Shown piece after piece: positions 20,062 to 29,356 of a stretch of 64,000 bases of DNA. A program made the position numbers and the translations under genes. The stretch is from Apoda limacodes (taxonomy: Eukaryota; Arthropoda; Insecta; Lepidoptera; Limacodidae): the NCBI GenBank assembly GCA_946406115.1, contig OX291553.1, forward strand, positions 8,003,001-8,067,000, in the 5' to 3' direction. Each line of letters starts with the position of its first letter. The stretch's first letter is position 1. The notes beneath the pieces were generated by a model. It was not told the origin of the DNA. It did no database searches and was given only the letters and a program-made list of their open reading frames with translations.

Positions 20062-21454
20062 ATCGCTATTACCTCTCTCCTCTCCAAGGTGAAGGAGCGC
20101 GTGATCAACACACAGCTTTTGAGATACCTAGAAAAACACGACCTGATCAGCGACCGTCAATATGGCTCCACTGATGACCTTCTAGTGTATCTCACACACC
20201 GATGGGCACTAGTCATTGAGAGTCAGGGGGAGGCATTGGCATGTAGCCTAGACATAGCGAAGGCGTTCGATCGGGTCTGGCACCGGGGTCTTCTATCGAA
20301 GTTGCCATCTTACGGAGTGCCCGAGGGTTTGTGCAAATGGGTGGCTAGCTTTTTGTCCGGCAGACGCATACGAGCCGTAGTTGACGGTAGTTGCTCTGAT
20401 AGCATGGACATTAATGTTGGTGTCCCGCAAGGCTCTGTGCTGTCTCCTACGCTGTTTCTACTGCACATCAATGATATGTTGGAGATCAACAACATACATT
20501 GCTATGCAGATGACAGTACTGGACACGCTTATTACAGGGGCCGTGCAAGCATCCCTCGTTCTGTTGTGGAGGAAAAACGTGAAGAACTTGTGTCTCAAAT
20601 CGAGATCGGTCTGTCCAAGGTCTCTTACTGGGGACGGGAAAACTTGGTCCGATTCAACCCTTCAAAGACACAAGTCTGCGCGTTCACCGCTAAGAAAACC
20701 CCATTCACTGTAGTCCCACAATTCCAGAACACTCCCCTCTCCGTCTTCAAGAGCATTGGGATCCTTGGTGTTCACATCTCCAGCGATGTTCAGTTCCGAG
20801 ATCACATGCTAGACAAGGTAAAGCTGGCGTCCAAAAAACTTGTTGTACTCAACAGAGCGAAGCAGTACTTAACGTCGGGGCAAAGGTTGCTGCTTTACAA
20901 GTCGCAAGTCCGGCCCCATATGGAGTACTGCTGCCATCTCTGGGCGGGTGCACCCGGATACCAGCTTGGCCCTTTTGACTCGGTTCAACGACGGGCTGTG
21001 AGAATTGTCGACGATCTTAAACTCACTTGCGGTATCGAACCCCTAAGTCTGAGGAGAGACTTTGCCTCCCTGTGTGTGTTCTACCGCTTGTACAATGGGT
21101 TGTGTTCTGAGGAATTGTTCGAAATGATGCCCACGGCTACTTTCTACCATCGCACCGCTCGCCATCGGCAGGGAATTCATTTTCACACTTTAGAACCTAA
21201 ATGGTCGCGTACAGTGCGGTTTCAGAGAAACTTCCTCCCGCGAACGCTTAGGTTGTGGAATGAGCTCCCTACCAAGGTTTTCTCTAAGGACTACAGTATG
21301 GGGTTCTTAAAAAAAGAAGTTATTAGATTTCTGAAGGGTCGGCAACGCGCGAGTGATGCCCTTGGTGTTGCACGCGTCCATAGGCTACGGTGACCGCTTG
21401 CCATTAGGCGGACCGTAGGCTTGTTTGCCACCTTAGTGGTATATAAAAAAAAAA
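20062..21454 (+). mobile_element. LINE copy 2 (same family as 11419-14264), strongly 5' truncated
   Basis: Homology starts abruptly at 'atcgctattacctctctcc' (20062), inside the reverse-transcriptase domain. It runs to the same 3' UTR ('gccattaggcggaccgtagg') and a 10-base A-run (21445-21454). It is nearly identical to copies 1 and 3. Short poly(A) and truncation are typical of incomplete reverse transcription. Confidence 0.9.
20089..21393 (+). CDS. LINE ORF2 C-terminal two thirds of reverse transcriptase, open but incomplete
   Basis: 434 codons starting at a non-ATG codon; there is no real start because the element is truncated. Catalytic parts kept are LDIAKAFDRVW, VGVPQGSVLSP and CYADDSTG. 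Compared with copies 1 and 3, 15 bases are missing near 20166, removing five residues of the conserved GFRHGRST motif (here QYGSTDDLLVYL). The endonuclease and fingers are absent. The C-terminus ends VHRLR as in the sister copies. Confidence 0.88.
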   Translation: MKERVINTQLLRYLEKHDLISDRQYGSTDDLLVYLTHRWALVIESQGEALACSLDIAKAFDRVWHRGLLSKLPSYGVPEGLCKWVASFLSGRRIRAVVDGSCSDSMDINVGVPQGSVLSPTLFLLHINDMLEINNIHCYADDSTGHAYYRGRASIPRSVVEEKREELVSQIEIGLSKVSYWGRENLVRFNPSKTQVCAFTAKKTPFTVVPQFQNTPLSVFKSIGILGVHISSDVQFRDHMLDKVKLASKKLVVLNRAKQYLTSGQRLLLYKSQVRPHMEYCCHLWAGAPGYQLGPFDSVQRRAVRIVDDLKLTCGIEPLSLRRDFASLCVFYRLYNGLCSEELFEMMPTATFYHRTARHRQGIHFHTLEPKWSRTVRFQRNFLPRTLRLWNELPTKVFSKDYSMGFLKKEVIRFLKGRQRASDALGVARVHRLR

Positions 21455-21629
21455 TCTGCCGGTGAAATAAATGGCCTTTCTCCACAACATCTAAAGAGAT
21501 TTAATCTGCGATATTTGCGGTAATACTTTATCTCTAATAAGATCTATCTAAGATTTGACATTTTTATCTAATTTTATGCTCTCCCGTCAAGGAAAGTGGT
21601 CATAGTTGGCATTATATATACTTTTTTCT

Positions 21630-21915
21630 GAACTGCCTTCTGCAGTTGGCCGATGCAGCCATTACTGCTCCACCGGGCTTTTGGGGCGAGACTCTGAAAG
21701 AGGGGGAGCCTCGGCTTGGGTTGTCGCTCTTAAGGTCGTCCCTTCGACCGGCGTGAGCCTCGAACCCGAAGGTGAGGCAGCGCCACGAGGGTAGTTCCCC
21801 GTTACGCGGTTGCGATTGCGAGTGAGTGGGGGCGACGTATATGAGGAGAGCGTGCGGGCTGAAGGACCGTGCGTTCGCCAACGAACCCGGGGACATCAGC
21901 GTCGTGCGTAAGGTA
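21630..21915. other. GC-rich island with coding-like minus-strand frame, probably element-derived
   Basis: About 280 bp far richer in G+C than its surroundings. A minus-strand frame of 94 codons (21612-21896) includes ELPSWRCLTFGFEAHAGR and has gene-like composition. I suspect a fragment of a LINE or SINE but could not identify it. It abuts the reverse-transcriptase relic downstream. Confidence 0.35.
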
Positions 21916-21954
21916 ATGCTGAAAAATGATGTACCCTTACCTACAGAAATTTTT

Positions 21955-22800
21955 CCACTAATACAGCTTGGTTTTGGTTTTAAGTCTGGCTGTGAAGCAG
22001 CTGCTTATCTATTAAGGACTTTTATTTACAAAAAAGTGGTGGATAGAGGTAGATATCAAGAATACTTTTAATACAAATGATAGGGTCGCTATACTAACAC
22101 ATATAAAATCGAAATCAAAACTCCATCTAAATTGTTATATCGTTGTAAGCTAGGCCATTCTCTTGGGTCTTCCATTTTCAGTCTTGCAATTCACACTATC
22201 ATCCAGATTTTGAATTTAAAATTTGTTGCTTGGTTTTTGGATTATTTAACACTAGGTAGCGATACAAGATACAGTTTTGAATGACTCTCAGCGGCTTAAA
22301 GATAAATTTAGACCATTGGTTTTAAATTTATTTTTTTATCTTGTTATTATTATTTATTTAAGATAACAGTCCTGATATAAAATCAATCCTTGAGAATTTT
22401 AGAAATTTAGTGCCTTATTTTAAAATAGTAGAAAAAGTATCTCTTTGCCTCGTAGGTTTTCCTGTCTTAGAAGACTCTTTGATGTTTTTGTAGAAAAAAT
22501 ATTCAAAATTGAATTCCTTTTCAGATTTACCAAAATAAAATTCTTATATGGCTAACTTTATTATCCGTCACTATCTTTCTGCACAAAATTTTGCTTACCT
22601 ACTGCCTTTGCTCTTTTTAATTTTAGTAAAATCCAAATTTCAGAAAAATTAGAGTGTGCGTGAATGTTGATTTTAACCTTGACAAGAAATGTAGACTACA
22701 AACTGCACTTCCAATTCGTTTTGGAGGATTAGGAATCCAAAAAATTTATGACAACCTTTGTCAGCTTCTCGGTCTAGAGCACTATCCCTCTCAAAAATAA
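21955..22800 (+). pseudogene. Decayed reverse-transcriptase gene (LDDG-type insect family)
   Basis: Pieces in order, across several frames, match a reverse-transcriptase family common in insect genomes. IQLGFGFKSGCEAAAYLLRT lies at about 21960-22020, NDRVAILTHIKSKSKLHLN near 22075, SSIFSLAIHTIIQILNLKF near 22165, and AWFLDYLTLGSDTRYSF near 22230. The second Asp of the catalytic LDD is replaced by Tyr. TALPIRFGGLGIQKIYDN lies near 22705-22760. Many stops and shifts separate them. It is a dead relic. The element class is not assigned. Confidence 0.5.
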
Positions 22801-23189
22801 TATTTTACCATCTTTGACTAACTTTTAAGCATCATACATGGTTTCAGCCTTAAATACCTAGACAATGACAGCTGCCCTGCACCTCGCCCCATGTTCTTGT
22901 CAACGCACGTTTATTATTATTCTCGCTTTCGTCGTAATGACACTCATGTTTGCATGACGTCATAAACTCAGGTCCACAAATATTTTCGACGGATTGTACG
23001 TTTGTATTGTTTATTTGTATACTTTATGTAGCTTCTGTTGTTTGCTTAAGATTAAATTTTAGTAATTTCTTATATTATTATAAATTTCAACCCTTTATTG
23101 TATTTTTGATATAATTATGTTAATTATTACACTATAAATAACCAAATCCAAAAGGAATGTAAACGTAAATTGATGCCTACTTTACGGAA
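22801..23189. other. No gene recognised
   Basis: AT-rich, no supported feature. Confidence 0.4.
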
Positions 23190-23330
23190 ACGGAAGCGAC
23201 ATTCTGACGAGCACAATTAGCACCTACAACAGGACGTTGAAGCGGAGAAGCGAATAATTGGAGCCAGCTCATCGGAAGTGAAGCGCTCTGGTCTGAGAGG
23301 TTGGAGCTTGTTTCGAATGTTTCATTATTC
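23190..23330 (+). repeat. Unclassified repeat pair, copy 1 (partner 46950-47120, inverted)
   Basis: Ordered blocks 'ggaagc.acat', 'attagc.cct', 'taattggag.cag', 'cagctcatcggaag' and 'ttcgaa...tttcattatt' are shared with the minus strand of 46950-47120. The order is kept across about 140 bp, too much for chance. Class and function are unknown; a retroelement leader region is possible. Confidence 0.55.
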
Positions 23331-23760
23331 ATGATGATCTTTCGCATTGCTTAAACAATGCTTAAGCAAATACGAGTAAAAAACTTAGACCTGATTAGTG
23401 CATTAGTATTTGTCATAAACGAAAAAGCCAAGAAACAGAGATGACTACATAAATGCTGTAACAAGTATGAAATAAATACATATAATTTACACAGTATGTG
23501 GAGGGTAGGCACTGACAGCCAATTAATTAATGAAGTTTTGACAGTTACGTAAAAAATAAAATATAATATGAACTCCTCATCCTCTGAAAGATATAATCTA
23601 TCTGTCACAGTACCAATAGGAGTGTTGTAATGTTATGGTACAGAAGGCAGCACATCAACCTACTCAACTGTATAACTACAACGTTTAGATATAAATAAAT
23701 TATGGTAAAGTGACTAAACTTTCGGCCAAACAATAGACTATATAGTAATATACTACGCGG
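23331..23760. other. No gene recognised
   Basis: An 85-codon minus-strand frame (23351-23608) is hydrophobic and AT-driven with no motif. Nothing else is supported. Confidence 0.4.
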
Positions 23761-23770
23761 AAACTATTGA

Positions 23771-23788
23771 CAAACACACACGCACACA

Positions 23789-23822
<34 letters not shown>
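23771..23822. repeat. (CA)n microsatellite
   Basis: About 50 bp of nearly pure CA repeats, with a few interruptions in the first third. Confidence 0.95.
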
Positions 23823-23827
<5 letters not shown>

Positions 23828-25586
23828 TGTTGTTGATAAATGCTCCCAACAATGCGTATGATGTCTTTTTTATTTAGTTGTCCTACCATACAATTTCCAT
23901 TTTGCGTATTTGGTCGGGTAATAACGTATCTATCTATCTATTACGCCAAAATGCACACTTAGTTATGGGCCTGTAGAGATAAAACGTTTACCAGGTTAGC
24001 TAGTAATGTGTAAACTTAAAAAGCCTCTATTCAAAACTGAGAACTAAGTTACCCCTTGTTGTGGAACACATGTTATCATATCTAATATATATTTGATCAT
24101 AGCAAAATTAAAATTAAATTAACTAAAGAAACAGTTTTCTTACTCGCTTGACCTACTTCAAAAGCCAGTCTTTTGATTTATTTAAAACCTTATTAAAGTA
24201 TGCAGGTACATTAGAGAAAAAATTAAATGAAAAAGTTTGGTGTCATAAAAGTCTTCATTATCTACCAACTTTCAGGGTTTGTTATAGCAAGTTTTTAATT
24301 ATACTTGACCTCGTACGCCGACAGTGTTGCTGACTACATTAAATTATTAATAAACATTATTAAACTTTCCACTCTAAATTATGCTTTATCTTATTTACGA
24401 ATTTATCTACAAAAAGCTAATATTTGTCATTGTACGATATACTTATATTGTAATGTAACTTTTTATACTCCCGTACTTAATTTCCTCATTCAGAAATCAT
24501 AACTAGTAGCATATTAGTAATTATTACAGTAACATGTTGTGAAAAGTATGTTAGTACTTGCAACATTGTCTGTAATAGAAAACAAAATTATGATTGACAT
24601 GCTACTGCTAGATGGCGCTTATTGACAATAGTATTTTAATGCAAGTTAGCATATACATGGTGCTCTGTGTTGTATAATAGTCTGCTTTTGCCAAGTATTT
24701 TGCTTGAAAGAAGATGGACAAAAGTTAATGGATATTGGTCACATAAATTTAAAAAACCCCAGCACAGCGTTGACATAGACGTGTAGTTTCATAACACCTT
24801 TTTGTCACTGTTCCTAAAATATATCCAACAGGAAATGTAATAAACGGCTATATTAAACCTAAAAATATCGTGGTAAATTGAAACTGATTTGAGATGTTCA
24901 ATAATTTACCACCTGATTCACTTTTTTCTTGGTCATATACAAAGTATTATACTATTATTAACTAGTGCTTGTAAAAAAATAGGCACTTTCGCATAAATTG
25001 CATAAATGATACAATTTGTTTTTCATCATGTACTACTGTATCGCATTTCCGCAACGAATAAAATATTATAAAGTAGGTACATAGGTTAACATAAAGGTAG
25101 GGTTGATATGTCTTATTTGCGAAGGTGTCTGTAATATTATTGGATTGAAACAATAGATAACTGATAAATTTAGATTTATTTAAGACTACGACAAGACATA
25201 CCATTACATTCTTTACACGGACCATATGACAGTGTTGCCATAGTGCTTAACATATTACCGTACCATATACTGTGTACAAAGTTAGCTTCTAAAGGAGGCA
25301 AGATACAAGAAAACTAAAGTTAAACTTTTGGTATTCTTTGGGCCATAACTAAAATCACAAACAAGAACTAAGCAGTAAATACCATAGACTTCGAGTTCTA
25401 TAATCTGTCCCATGGACTGTGTAATAGCGTCATATAATTGGCCACTTTAAAAAGAAAAAGCTAATGTGCTGCAACTACCTGTCTCTTTTCTGTAAAATAA
25501 AAACAAAACGTTAGAAAGAGACAAGAGACCGCAGATTTACTTTGTGTCTTTCATACTTTGGCGACCGTTATTGTTTCACAGCCTAG
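23823..25586. other. No gene recognised
   Basis: AT-rich, with only short frames lacking motifs (24148-24333, 24305-24502, 24962-25225 minus). No repeat shared within the window was found. Confidence 0.4.
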
Positions 25587-26048
25587 AAAATAGTACGCTG
25601 TCCAGTCTCTATGTCTACATACAATAGTGTTGTTGTTGACTTAGCCATCACAAAGTTGAAACTAAAGAATTTCAGCACTGACAATATCAAGTCTTGCTTC
25701 AGGCTCGGCAAGCCAAACACTGACCATCCGCGGCCTATTCTTGTGCAGTTTTCAAACAGTAGTGTGCGAACAGAAACATGGTTTTCAAAAAAAGAGTTGA
25801 AGTGCAGCAGCATCTCCTTGGCTGAGTTCTTGACAGATCGGCGTAGAGAAATTTTCCAGGAAGCTCGACAAATCCATGGTATGCACAACAGCTGGACCTT
25901 TAACGGCAATATTTACATGAAACTGTATGATGGCAGCAAAGTTCGAGCCACTAGCTTAGAACAGTTACGAAATATACCGGTAATCGTTAAGCCGGCTGCT
26001 CCTCCGAAGACTGACGCTGGCCGACCTCGGCGCACTGATAAGAAATAA
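25587..26048 (+). CDS. LINE ORF1 fragment with baculovirus-FP-like / L1-ORF1-like region
   Basis: From about 25590 the frame reads through CPVSMSTYNSVVVDLAITKL, then IKSCFRLGKPN, HPRPILVQFSN and FSKKELKCSSISLAEFLTDRR. GMHNSWTFNGNIYMKLYDGS follows, with a basic tail ending GRPRRTDKK at 26048. The order 'I..C.RLGK....RPILV.F' then 'W...G.I..K..DG' is the pattern of LINE ORF1 proteins related to the baculovirus FP family, which bind nucleic acid. The N-terminus is cut, and the ATG at 25617 is only the first available one. No ORF2 follows within the next kilobase. Confidence 0.65.
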   Translation, partial: KIVRCPVSMSTYNSVVVDLAITKLKLKNFSTDNIKSCFRLGKPNTDHPRPILVQFSNSSVRTETWFSKKELKCSSISLAEFLTDRRREIFQEARQIHGMHNSWTFNGNIYMKLYDGSKVRATSLEQLRNIPVIVKPAAPPKTDAGRPRRTDKK

Positions 26049-26344
26049 TTACAGTTAATATAGGTAACATATAGATCAGATACATTAGTTCAGTACAAAT
26101 ATACACATTTAAGTACTAAGTGCTTGCTTACATTAAAGAGAAATCCTTTTGCAATTCAGAGATATTTACCTACATATAGATAATACATTATAATCTTAAT
26201 TGTTTATTATTGTTAAAAATGTTCCTTTATTTATTTATAACCCTCAGATAAACAATTTTGATTGAAGTTAAAGGTTATAAAAGTTAGGCAGACAGACCAC
26301 AGAGCATAATTAATATTCAATTTACTTCTACTTCTTTTCTCTTT
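26049..26344. other. No gene recognised
   Basis: AT-rich spacer between the ORF1 fragment and LINE copy 4. Confidence 0.4.
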
Positions 26345-26743
26345 TTTTTTACGGCTCTGGTGGCAAGGTAATTCCGTTGCCGTTGCCGACCCTTTAGAAA
26401 TCTGATAACTTCTTTCATGAACAACCCCATACTGTAGTTCTTGAAGAAAACCTTGGCAGGGAGCTCATTCCATAGCCCAAGCGTTCGCGGGAGGAGGTTT
26501 CTCTGAAACCGCACTGTACGCGACCATTTCGGTTCTAAAGTGGAAGAGTGGATTCCCTGCCGATGGCGAGCGTTGCGATGGTAGAAAGTAGCCGTGGACA
26601 TCATTTCGAACAATTCCTCAGAATACAACCTATTGTACAAGTGGTACAGCACACAGGTAGGCAAAGTCCCTCCTCAGACTTAAGGGCTCGATACTGCAAG
26701 TGAGTTTGGAATCGTCGAAAATTCTCACAGCCCGTCGTTGAAC
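26345..26743 (-). pseudogene. LINE copy 4, divergent C-terminal fragment
   Basis: The minus strand encodes ELFEMMSTATFYHRNARHRQ, STLEPKWSRTVRFQRNLLPR, and LGLWNELPAKVF through VIRFLKGRQR. This is the C-terminal 110 residues of the family seen in copies 1-3, but with a different extreme C-terminus and 3' UTR ('gccaccagagccgta' and an A-run at 26341-26349 read on the minus strand). Homology stops near 26743 ('cgtcgttgaaccgag'). It is a related subfamily or an older copy. Confidence 0.8.
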
Positions 26744-26880
26744 CGAGGGACTTGCTACCGAACTTATTTTCAAACTATTTGATTTACAATAGGAACCACG
26801 TTAAATGTAACTTTACATTATATTTTTAGAGAATTAACATTGAAAAATATCATTGCTAATTAGATGTAAAGCTTATTATT

Positions 26881-26977
26881 ATTTAGTCAACTCAAGTTTT
26901 TAAATTTTAACAGTCAGAGTGAATTTTATTATTTAGTCAACTCAAGTTTTTAAATTTTAACAGTCAGAGTGAATTTT
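26881..26977. repeat. Perfect 50-bp tandem duplication
   Basis: The block 'atttagtcaactcaagtttt' + 'taaattttaacagtcagagt' + 'gaatttt...' at 26881-26930 is repeated exactly at 26931-26977. Identity without any change suggests a recent event. Confidence 0.95.
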
Positions 26978-27500
26978 AAACTGTAATTATGACTTAACTG
27001 TGAATTGTGGAGATCTGAAAAGACAAAAGTATTTGTATAGAATAGAAATAGAATAGAGAGATAGAAAATATATATTGATGCATGCAAAAATCTACAACAG
27101 ATACAAAAATATACACTATATGTAAGAAGGTTCCTATTCAAAAACAAATACAGTTTTTTAAAATAAATATGTTTTATTTTATAATCAATATTCAAAGTGT
27201 GTGAGCCGCGTGCAAATCAGGTGTTTGTATGGCGGGCGACCCGTTTGCTGCAGTCGAAGAAATAAAATAAAAACGACCATAAAATAAAATAAAAGCAAAC
27301 TTAATACTTACTTTAAAAAAACGTGATATAAATTTTTAGTTGATAATATGTAAATTTCTAGTTATAATATACGCGATCACCTGCAGATCAAAGCATGCCA
27401 ATCTTAAATAACTCATGTGGTTAAATATCGCAAATATGTTACGTATTTCACTCACAAAGCTTTGAAAATTCAGCACAAAGAGCTTGTTAAATTTGATCAT
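26978..27500. other. No gene recognised
   Basis: AT-rich; short minus-strand frames (26950-27195, 27336-27524) are hydrophobic AT-rich translations with no motif. Confidence 0.4.
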
Positions 27501-27696
27501 AAAACTTTTTAACGAAAAAAACAACCGGCTTCAAAAAGATGCACTAAAAAGGTAAAAATAATTACTTATTTCCAAATTTTTCATTTCATGACACTAGCTT
27601 CAAACTGTAATTCAGATCAGATTTTTAGAAATAAGTAATTATTTCTAGTGCATCTTTTTGAAGCCGGTTGTTTTTTTTTTGTTTAAAAAGTTTTTA
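27501..27696. mobile_element. Foldback element: about 70-bp arms forming a long hairpin
   Basis: The left arm, about 27501-27572, includes 'acaaccggcttcaaaaagat' + 'gcacta' and 'aataattacttatttc'. The right arm, about 27628-27696, is its reverse complement except for an extra 8-9 bases in the left arm ('aaaaggta') and A-run length differences. The loop is about 55 bases. The 'accggcttcaaaaag' end resembles a common lepidopteran family ending 'gaagtcgg'; a related end is at about 27935-27960. A transcript would fold into a long duplex. Confidence 0.8.
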
Positions 27697-28251
27697 TTTT
27701 TTACTTTTAAGTGAGGAATTGTTATGTCGATAGTCGTAACAAAAAAGGCGTTTCACCAGTTCCAAATTAACATCAATTATTTCTTTTTAATAAAAATTTA
27801 AGTTTTACATCACTACAGTAATATGGGACCATCTCGTAAGTATACCTTTTTGAATAAATAAAGAATTTTGAATATATATATGACGGATTTATGCCCGCAC
27901 ATACATAAAAAAATACAAACATCCGAATTGAAAACCTCCTCCTTTTTTGAAGTCGTTTAAAAATAGCGTTTTGGAGATGAACTCTCCTTGCTACTCAGTG
28001 AAAAATATTTTCTAATCTCAAATGAATAGAAAAGTTTGGATACTCTTGGATTTGGATAGAAGTACTCTAAATTTCATAAACTGTATGGCTGTTTACACGA
28101 CACATCTTCTTGTTCAATTTTATCAAATCGATTCAAAGATGGCAAAATTTGAAGGTTGTGACATACGGGTGGAAGAACGGACATGACTAAGCTATAAGGT
28201 TTTCGTTTTTTCTTTTTGGCTGTGGAACCCTTAAATAAGATATTTCCACGT
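27697..28251. other. Repeat-derived spacer, no gene
   Basis: Contains a 'cctccttttttgaagtcgt' fragment (about 27940-27958) and a 'ggctgtggaaccctta' fragment (about 28219-28234), both typical of lepidopteran short repeats. The CACGT at 28247-28251 is the left target duplication of the BEL element. Confidence 0.5.
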
Positions 28252-28450
28252 TGTAGAAGGGTGGGCGAGTATTTAATAAACACCGTTTCTTCAGTAAACT
28301 ATAAGCTTTATTAAATTAACAAAATATCGCTAACACGGTTTAGACTAATCGACGACATGAACGGAAGTACAAAACAAAAAAAAAAGGAAATATAATATGC
28401 TAGTGCTGCCAGCTTCTTAAATATGATTTTAACCTTTTATGTTCTGAACA
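28252..28450 (-). repeat. BEL/Pao 3' LTR
   Basis: 199 bp, starting tgtagaaggg and ending gttctgaaca on the plus strand, so it has TG...CA ends. By eye it is identical base for base to 36246-36444, including the run of ten A. Confidence 0.96.
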
Positions 28451-28829
28451 TAGCTGGGGCTTCAAGAAATGAAATTATTAATGATATTTTTTTTTTTAAA
28501 CATGTGAGCAAAGTTGGCAAATTAAATACAAATCTCTTAATTTTGAAATTAAAATAAAGGTACTCATAGGTAACTAAGCTACACCTTTTTAACATTTTAA
28601 TAGGTATAGTTATGTATATTAGTTTACATTTGTATATATATAATGATATATTATTACAATTACTTAACTATTACTAGTTTTTGCTTAACTAAACTAGATA
28701 TTAAAACTAAGTTGACTGTTAGTTATGGACTCCAAATATGAATAATAAAACCAGAAATCTATGGTTTGCTAACACACATGTTATAGCAATAGGTACTATA
28801 GTATATAATGACTATAATAATAAAATAAT

Positions 28830-29345
28830 CTAATTGTCATCTATGGGCAAAATGCACACCTTGGTGATGGATCGACGGTGAGTGTAACCATTACTAGTTT
28901 GGACCTCTATAGCGCGAACTGCGCCATCGGCGCCAGGGAAAACTTGTTTCACTCTAGCCATAGGCCATTGTAAAGGTGGTACATTGTCTTGCTTCAGTAT
29001 GACTAAAGTTCCTACCGTAATGTTTGGAGTGACTGATCTCCATTTAGGGCGATTTTGCAAAGTATTAAGGTACATATTTTTCCAATACTTCCAAAATATT
29101 TGTTTTATGTTAGAGCATAGTGACCAAAACTTCAATGAGTTGGTAGGAGATCTACTGACATCTTTTTCAGGATATGATTTCATTGGTGATCCGGTAAGAA
29201 AGTGTCCAGGAGTTAAATATGAAAAATCAGTGGGATCTGCGGACATGGCACTTATAGGACGCGAGTTTAATACTGCTTCTATTTCAACAAGTACTGTATT
29301 AAGTTGTTCATATGTCAGCAATGCTCCACCCATGACTCTTTTTAA
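28830..29345 (-). CDS. BEL/Pao pol C-terminal part (integrase end, DUF5641-like)
   Basis: This continues the pol frame beyond the nested LINE. From HHLKRVMGGALLTYEQLNTV through EAVLNSRPISAMSADPTDFS, YLTPGHFLTGSPMKSYPEKD, and WPMARVKQVFPGADGAVRAI to the stop after PIDDN. 'VLNSRPL...LTPGHFL.G' and 'WP.+RV..+..G.DG..R...V' are standard for the C-terminal end of BEL/Pao integrases. The upstream codons 29346-29375 belong to the target duplication and LINE junction, not to a native start. Confidence 0.9.
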   Translation of the reverse strand, partial: LKRVMGGALLTYEQLNTVLVEIEAVLNSRPISAMSADPTDFSYLTPGHFLTGSPMKSYPEKDVSRSPTNSLKFWSLCSNIKQIFWKYWKNMYLNTLQNRPKWRSVTPNITVGTLVILKQDNVPPLQWPMARVKQVFPGADGAVRAIEVQTSNGYTHRRSITKVCILPIDDN

Positions 29346-29356
29346 ATGGTGTTTAA

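Noticed and set aside
21606..21794. Plus-strand 62-codon frame in the GC-rich island
   Set aside because: The opposite-strand frame is longer and both are probably fragments of an element; neither has a start context or partner.
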